From the NCBI RefSeq assembly GCF_900142925.1, contig NZ_FRCN01000003.1, positions 399,300-463,299 on the forward strand: a stretch of 64,000 bases of DNA. Reading direction: 5' to 3'. A model generated the notes under the pieces. That model did no database searches, was not told where the DNA came from, and saw nothing but the letters and a program-made list of their open reading frames with translations. The position numbers and the translations under genes were made by a program. Every line of letters begins with the position of its first letter. The first letter of the stretch is position 1. Shown here in pieces: positions 54,484 through 63,535 of the stretch. Origin of the DNA: Chitinophaga sp. CF418 (GTDB lineage: Bacteria; Bacteroidota; Bacteroidia; Chitinophagales; Chitinophagaceae).

Positions 54484-55272
54484 GTGCCTACTCAGCAAGC
54501 AAATACCAGGTCACGTCGCAAATCGCTGTATGTTATCATAGTCGTACTATGTGTTATTGCCTTACTCTCAGTATTTATATTGCGGAGTCCGAAAGAGGCC
54601 CTGTCTTCCTTTCATGAAAAAGGACAGACCTACACCACTTATGAAGGTGTATTGGGAGAACGTAAAAAAATTTCCTTACCGGACGGAACACCTGTTATAT
54701 TGAACAGCAATACAAAATTGCTTGTACCTGCTGATTTTGCTAAAACCCATACCCTGTTGCTGGATGGGGAAGCTTACTTTGACTCCACTGCTTTTCCGCT
54801 CACAGTAAAAACGAACATCCTGACCATGACGGCCACAAAACCCGCAGCCTTTAAAATGCGGTGTTTTGAATCACAACAGGGCGCAACGGCCTACGTTTTA
54901 AGTGGAGAAGTGAAAGTGAGTAAGTCTTATCATTCCAAAACAGACGACCAGCCGGAAATGTTAGGTCCAGGGAATATGGTACTGGCCAATAAAGAAATTG
55001 ACCTGATGGAAAAAGAAACATATCACCCGGCAGAAATGGAGACCTGGCTGCAGGATAAACTTATTTTCCATGATGAACCGTTTATGAATGCAGTTCGTAA
55101 ACTGGAGGAATGGTACAGTACAGAGATCTATGTAGAAGGAGATGTATCCGCGGCAGGAGGCATCAATGGTGAATTCAGGCAGGCATCTTTGACAAAGGTA
55201 TTGGAAGAGATCCGGCGCACCGCCAGGTTTAATTACAAGGTCAGGAAAGATAAAGTGACGATTAATTTTTGA
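54484..55272 (+). CDS. Orphan FecR-like membrane protein
   Basis: The 262-residue product starts at GTG. A short basic N-terminus and one transmembrane helix (SLYVIIVVLCVIALLSVFIL) precede a periplasmic FecR domain (ERKKISLPDGTPVILNSNTKLLVPADF, LLLDGEAYFDS) and a DUF4974-like C-terminus (LIFHDEPFMNAVRKLEEWYSTEI, INGEFRQASLTKVLEEIRR). It lacks the ~70-residue cytoplasmic sigma-binding segment found in the FecR at 46355. No sigma or SusC gene is beside it, so it cannot be a classic anti-sigma factor. Confidence 0.82.
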   Translation: MPTQQANTRSRRKSLYVIIVVLCVIALLSVFILRSPKEALSSFHEKGQTYTTYEGVLGERKKISLPDGTPVILNSNTKLLVPADFAKTHTLLLDGEAYFDSTAFPLTVKTNILTMTATKPAAFKMRCFESQQGATAYVLSGEVKVSKSYHSKTDDQPEMLGPGNMVLANKEIDLMEKETYHPAEMETWLQDKLIFHDEPFMNAVRKLEEWYSTEIYVEGDVSAAGGINGEFRQASLTKVLEEIRRTARFNYKVRKDKVTINF

Positions 55273-55292
55273 ACAAGGGATAAATAAAAAAA

Positions 55293-55320
55293 GAACCCGG
55301 AACGCTATTGCTCCGGGTTC
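55293..55320. terminator. Bidirectional terminator after the orphan FecR gene
   Basis: A 9-bp perfect stem GAACCCGGA/TCCGGGTTC lies between convergent genes. An A-run precedes it and moderately T-rich sequence follows. Confidence 0.85.
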
Positions 55321-55348
55321 CTGATCTTTTGTTTGCTGCTTAATTTTT

Positions 55349-56380
55349 TCAGCTCAGTTCTGCACCTACTTTCTTCAGCAGTTCCAGTGTTTTACGTACA
55401 CCTTCTTCTTCGGAAAGTTTAGCGCCTTCATATTCGATACCGATATGACCTGTATAACCGGCGTCCTTCACTATTTTGAGCATTTTGCGATAGTCTGTTT
55501 CCACGCAATTGCCTTCCGCATCAAAGTCATGCGTTTTGGCACTTACACCCTTTGCAAAAGGCATTAATTCTGTAACCCCTTCATAGCGGTCATACTCCTC
55601 CAGGCATTTCGTAGCCGCCCATGCCTGTGACGTATTGTCTACAGGTTTGGTACGGTTCAGGCAAAAGTTGCCAAAGTCAGGCAAGGTACCACAGTTAGGC
55701 ATGTTCACCTGTTTCATCACACCTGCCAGCCATTTACCATTGGAAGAAGTTCCCCCGTGATTTTCTACAATTACATTGATATTATGTGTTTTGCCGAATG
55801 TTGCCAATTTAGTCAGCGATTCTGCTACTGCTTTTGCTACGTCATCTGGCTTGCCCTCTCCTGCTGCATTTACGCGGATGGCATGACAACCCAGGTATTC
55901 TGCAGCTTCCACCCACTTATAGTGATTCTCCACCGCTTTGGTCCTCTTTTTTACATCCAGGTCACCCATTTCCCCTTCGCCATCGATCATAATCAGCACA
56001 CTGCGCACGCCATTATCACTGCAACGTTTCTTCAGATCTGCCAGATAGGCTTTGTCCGTTGCTTTATCCTTGAAGAACTGATTTACATATTCAACAGCCT
56101 CAATCCCGAAGTCGTTCTTAGCTTTCGCAGGAAAGTCAAGATGTGACAGTTTTCCTCCGAATATCGCCTCATGGAAAGACCATTCTGCCAGGGATATCTT
56201 AAAGAACAGATCTTTCGCTGTTTTGTCAGCTGTTGTTTGTTCTGCGTTGGTACTGTCTTTGCTTTCCTTTGTGGAAGAGCCGGTATTACAGGCTGCCAGA
56301 ACAGAGGGTAACAAACCCGCTCCCATGGTATACAATGCCATTTGCCTGAGGAACTCCCTACGTTGTTTAGGATTATTCAT
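55349..56380 (-). CDS. Tat-exported TIM-barrel lipoprotein (sugar isomerase/hydroxypyruvate isomerase-like)
   Basis: This is a 343-residue product from the ATG at 56380. The twin-arginine signal QRREFLRQM and lipobox LAAC (about residue 31) are followed by a Ser/Thr/Lys linker and an AP-endonuclease-2/xylose-isomerase-like TIM barrel: FKISLAEWSFHEA, CHAIRVNAAGEG, INVIVENHGG (metal Glu), CGTLPDFGNFC and GYTGHIGIEYEG. These enzymes isomerise or epimerise small sugars or hydroxy-keto acids with a divalent metal. It follows the transporter gene on the same strand after 210 nt and may belong with the 56591-64000 cluster. Confidence 0.82.
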   Translation of the reverse strand: MNNPKQRREFLRQMALYTMGAGLLPSVLAACNTGSSTKESKDSTNAEQTTADKTAKDLFFKISLAEWSFHEAIFGGKLSHLDFPAKAKNDFGIEAVEYVNQFFKDKATDKAYLADLKKRCSDNGVRSVLIMIDGEGEMGDLDVKKRTKAVENHYKWVEAAEYLGCHAIRVNAAGEGKPDDVAKAVAESLTKLATFGKTHNINVIVENHGGTSSNGKWLAGVMKQVNMPNCGTLPDFGNFCLNRTKPVDNTSQAWAATKCLEEYDRYEGVTELMPFAKGVSAKTHDFDAEGNCVETDYRKMLKIVKDAGYTGHIGIEYEGAKLSEEEGVRKTLELLKKVGAELS

Positions 56381-56590
56381 ATACGTGGTTTTATATAACA
56401 AAATACACTTTTATGGTTCAAAGTGGATACCACAGGAAAAAAACTGTAAAAAATTACCTTAAAAGAATAGTTTTTTCGCATTTTGTCATTATCTTGATAG
56501 CCACTTAACAGTAATTCCCCGTTTGTCTTTATTTATATATTCCACCTCGTTGATGTACAACATCACTGTTGTTACATTATAAATGATAAA

Positions 56591-57640
56591 CTAAAGCCGT
56601 CCCGTTTCCAGCTGGACGGCTTTTTCTTTTGGCTCTTCTTTGGGCGGATGCCGATGCCACCACGAGGCCAGCAGCGATCCGGTTACGTTCATCAGCGGAC
56701 CAAATACCGCCGGCGCCAGACCTATGGTAGCGATCTTCCCCATGTTCTTCGCAATAGCAGTTGCCAGTCCGCCGTTCTGCATACCCACTTCAATCGCTAT
56801 CGTACGGCAGTCCTGCTCATTCATCCTGATAAGACGGCACAACCAATAGCCCAGTGTATAACCGGACAGGTTATGGATGAGCGATGATAATATCAGCAGT
56901 ACACCCACGTCCAGCAGGCTTTCGCGCCCTTTAGCAGTAATGATGACGATAATAAAAGCAATGCCCGACATAGATACCTTAGGCATGATATTATCCAGCC
57001 ATTTCAGCTTTCCGCTCAGGAAATGATTGAACAACAGACCTCCCGCTACAGGCAGGATCACGATCTTAACGATGTCCCACATCATAGCGGTAACACTGAT
57101 ATCCACATAACTGCCTGCCAGCCACCGCATCAGGAAAGGCGTCACAAAGGGCGCCATCATAGTAGAGACAGCCGTCAATGTCACCGACAGCGCCAGGTTG
57201 GCTTTTGCCAGGTAAGAAATTACGTTGGATGCCATGCCACAGGGCACCGTTCCGATCAATACCACCCCTGCCGCTATTTCAGGCGGGAAGTTGAACAGAT
57301 GGGCAAGTGCCCAGCCTACAAAAGGCATAATCGTGAAATGACATATTACACCGGTAAAAACACCCATCGGCATTTTGATCACACCATAGAAGTCACGTAA
57401 GCTCATGGCAGTACCCATCCCAAACATAATGATCTGGATAAGCGGTGTAATGAGCTTCGAAAGGTCAAAGCCTCCTATAGTCAGAAAGTATTGGGGATAA
57501 TACATTGCTGTCGTAACAGCCGCAAAGATCATCAGTGTATAAACAAAACCTTTCGTTTGCGGATATCTTGAAAAAAGAATGGCCAGTATGACCCAGAAAG
57601 CAATAATGAAAGGCCCGGCGGCGGGGAGTAATGCTGTCAT
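56591..57640 (-). CDS. BASS-family (bile acid:sodium symporter-like) transporter
   Basis: The 349-residue inner-membrane protein has about ten transmembrane segments. The BASS motifs are present: IIMFGMGTAMSLRDF, PEIAAGVVLIGTVPCGMASNVISYLAKANLALSVTLTAVSTMMAPFVTP, and IAIEVGMQNGGLATAIAKN. Relatives co-transport sodium with bile acids, pantothenate or 2-keto acids. Placed 31 nt after the RraA-like gene and at the end of a row of exported enzymes, it probably brings the product acid into the cytoplasm. Its last ten codons form part of a hairpin (56593-56623). Confidence 0.88.
   Translation of the reverse strand: MTALLPAAGPFIIAFWVILAILFSRYPQTKGFVYTLMIFAAVTTAMYYPQYFLTIGGFDLSKLITPLIQIIMFGMGTAMSLRDFYGVIKMPMGVFTGVICHFTIMPFVGWALAHLFNFPPEIAAGVVLIGTVPCGMASNVISYLAKANLALSVTLTAVSTMMAPFVTPFLMRWLAGSYVDISVTAMMWDIVKIVILPVAGGLLFNHFLSGKLKWLDNIMPKVSMSGIAFIIVIITAKGRESLLDVGVLLILSSLIHNLSGYTLGYWLCRLIRMNEQDCRTIAIEVGMQNGGLATAIAKNMGKIATIGLAPAVFGPLMNVTGSLLASWWHRHPPKEEPKEKAVQLETGRL
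56593..56623. terminator. Hairpin inside the last codons of the BASS gene
   Basis: AAAGCCGTCC (56593-56602) pairs perfectly with 56614-56623. The T-run is on the plus-strand side; on the minus strand only AGTTTATC follows, so termination of the BASS transcript here is uncertain. Confidence 0.5.
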
Positions 57641-57671
57641 AAAGTGGAAATAGTTTAAAGATTTAAAATGA

Positions 57672-58586
57672 TTACCAGGTTCTTTTCTCCAGCATCTTAT
57701 CCAGTTCCTGGCGGGTCATAGGCTTTTTGCCCGGTTGTTTGTGCTGCCATTCCAGGAATGCCTCCCTGATAGCGTCTGTCCAGTTATTATCGATCTCGCC
57801 GGGCGTATACTTCCCGGCTTTCACCATTTCAAATCCGAACTGGTCTTTCACTTGTATGAATGCTGCAATACCAATCACTTTTTCTGCCAGATGCGCGGGC
57901 ACAAATACCACTCCTTCACTGGAAGTCAGTACCAGGTCGCCCGGCAGCACCACTGCACGGCCAATACGTATAGGCACATTCAATCCTGACAACATCACAT
58001 TCTTCAGAAAAGATGGATCCCAATCCCGCACCAGCGCGTTAAACCCCTCGATCTCTTTCAGGCCTTCCAGGTCACGTGCGGCTGCATTAAATACCACCCC
58101 ATTGCCGGAACGGGCATAAATAGCATTCCCCAGTGTGGAGCCTATCAATGTGCCATCTGCTATTTTACCAAAACCATCCGCCACATACACATCCCCTTTC
58201 GATAACTGCTGAATAGGCCAGGAATTACTGTTCCCTTTAAAACCCTTCTGCTGCCCCCTCTCCTTCATATGCACTTCCACATCAGGACGGGAAGGTATGA
58301 ACATTGCGGTAACAGCACGACCAACAATAGGCTTGTTATCATAGATCATTTTCCAGCCGCCGTCAAACTGGCAATGGTACCCCTCTCCTTCAAGAATGGT
58401 CCACACATCATCCAGGCTTACAGTACGCGCCTGCTCAATAACTGCATCAGGGATCTTTGGTCTTCCGTCAGGGAAACGCTCCCCCTTCCACTCTGCAGTA
58501 AGAAAGATCAGTTCCTCCCTGGGAATGGTCTGTGCACGCAACCAGCATGAGAGCAACAGTAAAGGGAGGAAATAAAAGAATTTCAT
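57672..58586 (-). CDS. Exported RraA-fold protein (HMG/CHA aldolase-like)
   Basis: This is a 304-residue product with a Sec signal peptide (about 1-18, WLRAQT). The RraA/dimethylmenaquinone-methyltransferase-like fold runs from about 45 to 250: PIVGRAVTAMF, GDVYVADGFGKIADGTLIGSTLGNAIYARSGNGVVFNAAARD with the Gly-rich and Asp-Arg-like catalytic region, and PGDLVLTSSEGVVFVPAHLA. Relatives cleave 4-hydroxy-4-methyl-2-oxoglutarate or decarboxylate oxaloacetate, or inhibit RNase E. An exported copy argues for metabolism rather than RNase control. It sits between the amidohydrolase and transporter genes. Confidence 0.82.
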   Translation of the reverse strand: MKFFYFLPLLLLSCWLRAQTIPREELIFLTAEWKGERFPDGRPKIPDAVIEQARTVSLDDVWTILEGEGYHCQFDGGWKMIYDNKPIVGRAVTAMFIPSRPDVEVHMKERGQQKGFKGNSNSWPIQQLSKGDVYVADGFGKIADGTLIGSTLGNAIYARSGNGVVFNAAARDLEGLKEIEGFNALVRDWDPSFLKNVMLSGLNVPIRIGRAVVLPGDLVLTSSEGVVFVPAHLAEKVIGIAAFIQVKDQFGFEMVKAGKYTPGEIDNNWTDAIREAFLEWQHKQPGKKPMTRQELDKMLEKRTW

Positions 58587-58634
58587 GTATCAGTTTTTGA
58601 ATGAAGAATATACTAAAATATCTAACACTACAGA

Positions 58635-59870
58635 CTATTTGGGCACTGAAATCCCGTTAAGGTCATACACCACCTTGCCGGCACGCAGCGTCGCTTCACA
58701 TACCAGCCTGCTGTCACCTTCCATACGCGTATGCGCATCTGTAAAGCCGAACTTCCCTTTCTCCACACGCAGGATGGCAATATCTGCCACACTCTTCTCT
58801 GACAGACTGCCCAGTTCCTCATGATGTATTGCTTTTGCTGCTTCTGAAGTGGCAGCCTTCACCAGCTCTGCCAGAGACATTCCCATGTTCAGGAATTTAG
58901 ACATTACATTCAGCATGTCCTTCATATCTCCGTTCATACTACCGGTATGAATATCTGTACTGATCGTGTTCGGATAAAACCCTGCCTTTAATGCAGGAAT
59001 AGCCTGTGAATAACTAAAGCTGGTGCCTCCATGTCCTACGTCGAACAGAATACCTTTCTTACGGGCATCCAGCACAAACGGACGCAGTTTGCCATTATCA
59101 TCAACAATAGACATACGGCCTTTTACTTTCGCATAGGCATGTGTAAAAATATCTCCGGGGCGCAGGTGCTGCATGAACAGTTCTTCCAGCGATAATGGCG
59201 GATTATTACCACCAAAATCGATCATGACAGGCGTCTCTGTGATACGTCCGGCTTCAACAGCACGGTCCACAGGCGTCCATTCCGGGCCTTCATAATGCGC
59301 CACCTTTATACCTACTATCCATTGTCTGTAACGGCGGATAGTAAGCGCAGTCATCTTGGCATCCATGTCTGTGAGGTCCTGTTCATAAGGCCCTCCGCGC
59401 ATACCACCGCCTACGATATTGATAAAAGCAAGCACTCTTGTTTTTGAGTGCCGGATGGTCTGATCAAGAAAGACTTCAAAATTCTTCCAGCCCGAGCTGC
59501 CGGCATCCACCACAGTGGTCACGCCACAGCGGAAGGTAAAACCGTCTGGTGCTACTGCATCATAACTATTGTTGAGATAACGGTTGGGAGTAGTACCAAT
59601 GAAGTTGTGCGTATGAATGTCAATCAGCCCCGGGGTTACATACAAGCCGCTTGCATCAATTGTTTTCTGCGCTGTAGCCGGGTCTATATGAGCCGCTACT
59701 TTTGCAATAGTATCGTTTGTCAATGCAATATCCATGACTGCATTGATATTATTTTTCGGATCTATAACGTGCCCGCCCCTGATCAGCAGGCTATATTGCT
59801 GGGCATAGGCGCCAGTGAAAATAATATTCACCGATACCAGCAGTACCAGGTATTGAATAATGCTCCTCAT
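58635..59870 (-). CDS. Exported amidohydrolase/deacetylase family metalloenzyme (cog3964 type)
   Basis: This is a 411-residue product with a Sec signal peptide (about 1-23, AYAQQ). Amidohydrolase motifs are complete: IDIHTHNF (metal His86 and His88), carboxylated Lys189 in IVGIKVAHYEG, His in DIFTHAYAK, His in FDVGHGGTSF and Asp in STDIHTGSMN. The family is often misnamed dihydroorotase; characterised members hydrolyse acetylated hydroxy- or amino-carboxylates. Its relatives commonly neighbour SelA/DgaE-like PLP genes, as here. Substrate is unknown. Confidence 0.88.
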   Translation of the reverse strand: MRSIIQYLVLLVSVNIIFTGAYAQQYSLLIRGGHVIDPKNNINAVMDIALTNDTIAKVAAHIDPATAQKTIDASGLYVTPGLIDIHTHNFIGTTPNRYLNNSYDAVAPDGFTFRCGVTTVVDAGSSGWKNFEVFLDQTIRHSKTRVLAFINIVGGGMRGGPYEQDLTDMDAKMTALTIRRYRQWIVGIKVAHYEGPEWTPVDRAVEAGRITETPVMIDFGGNNPPLSLEELFMQHLRPGDIFTHAYAKVKGRMSIVDDNGKLRPFVLDARKKGILFDVGHGGTSFSYSQAIPALKAGFYPNTISTDIHTGSMNGDMKDMLNVMSKFLNMGMSLAELVKAATSEAAKAIHHEELGSLSEKSVADIAILRVEKGKFGFTDAHTRMEGDSRLVCEATLRAGKVVYDLNGISVPK

Positions 59871-60040
59871 GACCTTACTTTTAATACTGAGACCTGTGCA
59901 TGAATGAAAGAACCGGATAGAAAGCCCCCTGCAACAGTATGTGAAGAGCTGCGCGACAGTATCAACGCACAGTCCCTTTTTACTGGCAGGAGCTCCCTGT
60001 TACCGGCTTATGTAAATCCGAAATCGTTTTAAAGAAAAAA

Positions 60041-60081
60041 CAGGGCAGAGTTGGTAATTTCCGTGCACTTTACCAACCCTG
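60041..60081 (-). terminator. Terminator after the PLP enzyme gene
   Basis: GTTGGTAA (60050-60057) pairs with TTACCAAC (60070-60077), with an outer CAGG/CCTG extension. A strong T-run follows on the minus strand. It divides the exported-enzyme cluster into two transcripts. The remainder of 59871-60124 holds no gene. Confidence 0.8.
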
Positions 60082-60124
60082 TAATTCCCTGCAGGTGATT
60101 AAACACACCACTGTTTATCAACTA

Positions 60125-61372
60125 TCAACCATGCGTTTCTGACAATGCCTTTTCTGTCAGTACTTTTTTTAATTGTGCTGCGACTATTTTTTCCTGTCCG
60201 GGCACCAGCATCCAGGTAGTAACATTAAAGGTATGCTGATTGGCGCCATCGGCTACTTCTATAGAAGGATTGCCGCTACGGAGCTTTTCCCTGATCTCTG
60301 CTGCTGTAGCAGGGATCTTCCTGGGATCCCAGGAGATATGCAGCGTAGGAATATGATTTGCTACCGGTGGTACTACGACTTCGGTTTCCACACCGGATAC
60401 TGTTTTTACGGCGTCGCTGATCAGCTTAATCTGCGCCTCCCACATCTTCCATTCTTTCGCATGATCAATGGCCAGGTATGTTTCCAGCGCCACAAGCATA
60501 CCTAATATCTCTTCCTTATTTACCTTCAATCCTCTTCCAATCGTATTACCACGGGGAGCCGTGCTTAATCTTGCGGCCTCAATATATTTCTTTCTACCCA
60601 GCAGCAGCCCCGCACTCTGAGGACCACGGATGCCTTTACCACCCGAGAAGCAGACAAGGTCATACCCCATCTCGGTATACCTGAACAGATTCTCTACCGG
60701 AGGCACATCGGCAGCACAGTCTATCATGGTAGGAATACCATGCGCCTGTGCTATTTTCAGGAACTCTTCTACCTGTACCTTACCATCGAAATTGTTGGCA
60801 TTGAGAAAATACATGAGAGCAGTTTTGTCACTGATAGCCTTTTCCAGTGCCTCACGACCGCCCTCCACATATACGATCTTCAGTCCCGTATTTTTCAAAG
60901 CATGCACATATGGGATATCATGCTCTTTCTGCAGGATCACTTCTGTTTTCATACCGGTGCCTTCCAGGAACGGCAGCTGCACCACCTTCTTTTCGTCCAT
61001 GCCGGTCAGTACGCCTGCGGCGCCCAATGTCATGGCAGCAGCAGCTCCTGATGTAACTGTAGCATACTCGCAACGCAACAGTTTGGCGATACGCTGACCT
61101 ACCTTATCCTGCAGCTCATCCAGCAATACAAACTCTTTCGAGGCATAGTTGATGGCGCTCATCACTTCTTCCCGCATCAGGGAGCCCGTCATAAAAGTAT
61201 ATGTGCCGGCTGCATTGATAAAAGTACGGATACCCAGCTCCTTGAAATAGTCCTTTCCTGCTGCTGCGGCATCTGCCGTGTCGCCGGTTAAGGGCAATAG
61301 TTTAGCACCGCCTGCAAATGCTCCGAATACCGGGATTGCAGACATATTTTTCAATAAGTCTCTGCGTTTCAT
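60125..61372 (-). CDS. Tat-exported SelA/DgaE-like PLP-dependent enzyme
   Basis: The 415-residue product begins MKRRDLLKNM, a twin-arginine motif, then a hydrophobic stretch to about residue 35. The aspartate-aminotransferase-fold body has VTSGAAAAMTLGAAGVL, TMIDCAADVPP (PLP-ring Asp) and the Schiff-base Lys246 in CFSGGKGIRGPQSAG. It matches the cog1921 group (SelA, D-glucosaminate-6-phosphate ammonia-lyase DgaE), which performs beta-eliminations on amino acids or amino-sugar acids. Tat export fits a PLP enzyme that must fold before transport. It lies between the RidA and amidohydrolase genes. Confidence 0.87.
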   Translation of the reverse strand: MKRRDLLKNMSAIPVFGAFAGGAKLLPLTGDTADAAAAGKDYFKELGIRTFINAAGTYTFMTGSLMREEVMSAINYASKEFVLLDELQDKVGQRIAKLLRCEYATVTSGAAAAMTLGAAGVLTGMDEKKVVQLPFLEGTGMKTEVILQKEHDIPYVHALKNTGLKIVYVEGGREALEKAISDKTALMYFLNANNFDGKVQVEEFLKIAQAHGIPTMIDCAADVPPVENLFRYTEMGYDLVCFSGGKGIRGPQSAGLLLGRKKYIEAARLSTAPRGNTIGRGLKVNKEEILGMLVALETYLAIDHAKEWKMWEAQIKLISDAVKTVSGVETEVVVPPVANHIPTLHISWDPRKIPATAAEIREKLRSGNPSIEVADGANQHTFNVTTWMLVPGQEKIVAAQLKKVLTEKALSETHG

Positions 61373-61492
61373 CCGTTAATTTTTTATTTTTTATGGGTCG
61401 GATGGAACCTCGCATTAACATGCCCTCGTGTGATAAGGTCCATCATGCTCGGTTTCATAATGTAAAAAGAAAGGGTAAAGAAAAGTGTTTCC

Positions 61493-61954
61493 TTAGAGGG
61501 TAGCGATGCAATCCATCTCTACGAGAGAATCGCCGGGTACGCCTCCATATACTGCTACCGTGGTCCGGACAGGCGGATTGTTACCGAACCGTCCTCTGAA
61601 TACCTCATTCATCGCCTTATAATCATTCAGATCATGCAGGAACACACTTACTTTCAGCACCTTTTCCATTGATGACCCTGCCTTGGTCAGCACTTTCTCC
61701 ATTTCCTTTAATACATGATCCGTATGTGCTTTGATATCTCCTTCAAAGTGGGCCCCTATTCCGGCGATATAGACCGTATTGCCATGGACCTTAAAACTTG
61801 AGAACAATGGCACTTCCTGGTCGTAGATCACTTCTCCCTGCGGAGAGCTTTCCGGTAAGGCCGGAGCCGCAGCTTTGGCAATTGCGTTGATACCTGTGAT
61901 TCCAGCCAATGTAGCTGCCATCTTCTTTAATACGGATCTTCTCTGGTTTTGCAT
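61493..61954 (-). CDS. Exported RidA-family enamine/imine deaminase
   Basis: This is a 153-residue product. An N-terminal signal with twin-arginine motif QRRSVLKKM and a hydrophobic stretch to AKAAAPA precedes a full RidA (YjgF/YER057c) domain: VHGNTVYIAGIGAH, ADH-like MEKVLKVSVFLHDLNDYKAMNEVFRGRFG, PPVRTTVAVYGG (active-site Arg) and LVEMDCIATL. RidA hydrolyses the reactive enamines and imines released by PLP enzymes. The PLP enzyme gene follows 120 nt downstream and SusD precedes by 29 nt. An exported RidA is unusual. Confidence 0.87.
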   Translation of the reverse strand: MQNQRRSVLKKMAATLAGITGINAIAKAAAPALPESSPQGEVIYDQEVPLFSSFKVHGNTVYIAGIGAHFEGDIKAHTDHVLKEMEKVLTKAGSSMEKVLKVSVFLHDLNDYKAMNEVFRGRFGNNPPVRTTVAVYGGVPGDSLVEMDCIATL

Positions 61955-61983
61955 GATTTCAGTTAGTTTGAGATACGGGTATG

Positions 61984-63516
61984 TTATTGTTTATCCCACC
62001 ATACGCGGGTTGTCATCAGGTTTGGTCCCTGACGGGTAATTGCTTCTGCCAGGCTGCCGCTGTTCACGCTTTCTTCAGAAGGCGGGTATAACAGACGGCG
62101 GGGAATAGTGCCACCAGTTGTATTTCCGGGAATATTTACCGGTGTTAATGCAGGATATCCGGTACGGCGCCAGTTAGCATGTATCTCCTGTTCATCGAGG
62201 AATAAAGATATCCATTTCTCCTGTCCGATCATCGCTTTCATGGCCTCTGCACCACCTGTGAGCGGGTGCGCGGCCTGGTAAGCAGCGATCTTTTCCGGAG
62301 CAATCACACCACCACTGCCAAACAATGCCCAGTTGCGCATAGAAGCCCCGATAGCGTCAGAAAATGCACCGGCAGCGCTTCCTTCCCACCAGCCATTCAC
62401 ACCTGCTTCTGCCAGCAACAGATTCACTTCGGCAGCACTCATCAGGATGAAAGGAGCATTGTATTGAAGAATAGTAGCCGGATTAGGCTCTGAATAGCTG
62501 GTAAAATCAGCCGGCTTATTCAACAGACCATTTTGCATACCTTTCTGGAGTGCGGTGCTGGTATCAGCTTTACCATTGTTCCATACTATAGCAATAACAT
62601 TCAAACGCGGGTCATTGTTTGCCTTTAATGCGTCAATAAATGTATTGGCCAGCTTTCCACCCTCTGTATTGTTATTACCATTTGCCACTGCATAGTCGTT
62701 AGACAACATGGCTGCTGCTGCAGGATTACGGTTGATAGCCTGTGATCCATCCACATACTTCATCGTAGCAATATCCCCGTCAGCAGTGATCACACCTCCG
62801 GCAATTGCTTTCTTTACCCAGGTCTCAGCCACATCAGGCGCCTTTCTTGACAAACGCATCCCCAAACGCAGCATCAGGGAATATGCAAACTTCTTCCACT
62901 TGTTCACATCACCGGAATAAATGAAGTCACCAGGACCGAAAGTAGCTACTGCGGGGTCCAGCTTAGCGGCTGCTTCATCCAGCTCTTTCAGCATGTCTGT
63001 ATAGATATCCTCCTGTGAGTCATATTTAGGTGTGAAGTTATTTTCTGTATATCCTTTCGCTGAAGCTGAATAAGGTATATCGCCATACATGTCTGTCAGG
63101 CGGTGCATGATGTACACTCTGAAGATACGGGCAATAGCCAGCTTGTTAGCATCAGCAGTATTATCTGCACTCAGTGCATTGAGGGTAGTGGCTATTTCAT
63201 TAACAGCGGTTGTATACCCTGTTGTAAAATAATCGTATGGATAGGTACCCTGCTGGAAATAATATTTATCACCGATACCAGGTACATCTTTGTAAGTAGC
63301 GAAATGTTGCATGGAACCGCCACAGGCCAGTACATCAGTAGCGAAATAGCTGTTTCCAAAAGCATCCAGCAAGGCCTTACTGAACATATATTCAGGCTGT
63401 ACTGTAGGTGATGCATCAGGATTGACATTCATTTCTTCGAATCCTTTATCACAGGACTGGAAAGCCAGTGTTGCCGCGATGGCTGTATATATTAAGCAAT
63501 TAAAGCGCATTTTCAT
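61984..63516 (-). CDS. SusD/RagB-type nutrient-binding lipoprotein (SusD-like_2 type)
   Basis: The 510-residue lipoprotein has lipobox AFQSCDK (about Cys22). It follows the second SusD subgroup: GFEEMNVNPDASPTVQPEYMF, ARIFRVYIMHRLTDMYGDIPYSASAKGY, SLMLRLGMRLSRKAP and the C-terminal EKWISLFLDEQEIHANWRRTGYPAL. It binds substrate above the SusC channel. This subgroup often serves peptide- or amino-acid-type nutrients, which suits the enzymes downstream. Confidence 0.92.
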   Translation of the reverse strand: MKMRFNCLIYTAIAATLAFQSCDKGFEEMNVNPDASPTVQPEYMFSKALLDAFGNSYFATDVLACGGSMQHFATYKDVPGIGDKYYFQQGTYPYDYFTTGYTTAVNEIATTLNALSADNTADANKLAIARIFRVYIMHRLTDMYGDIPYSASAKGYTENNFTPKYDSQEDIYTDMLKELDEAAAKLDPAVATFGPGDFIYSGDVNKWKKFAYSLMLRLGMRLSRKAPDVAETWVKKAIAGGVITADGDIATMKYVDGSQAINRNPAAAAMLSNDYAVANGNNNTEGGKLANTFIDALKANNDPRLNVIAIVWNNGKADTSTALQKGMQNGLLNKPADFTSYSEPNPATILQYNAPFILMSAAEVNLLLAEAGVNGWWEGSAAGAFSDAIGASMRNWALFGSGGVIAPEKIAAYQAAHPLTGGAEAMKAMIGQEKWISLFLDEQEIHANWRRTGYPALTPVNIPGNTTGGTIPRRLLYPPSEESVNSGSLAEAITRQGPNLMTTRVWWDKQ

Positions 63517-63535
63517 CCGTAGTAGTTTTAAGAGA

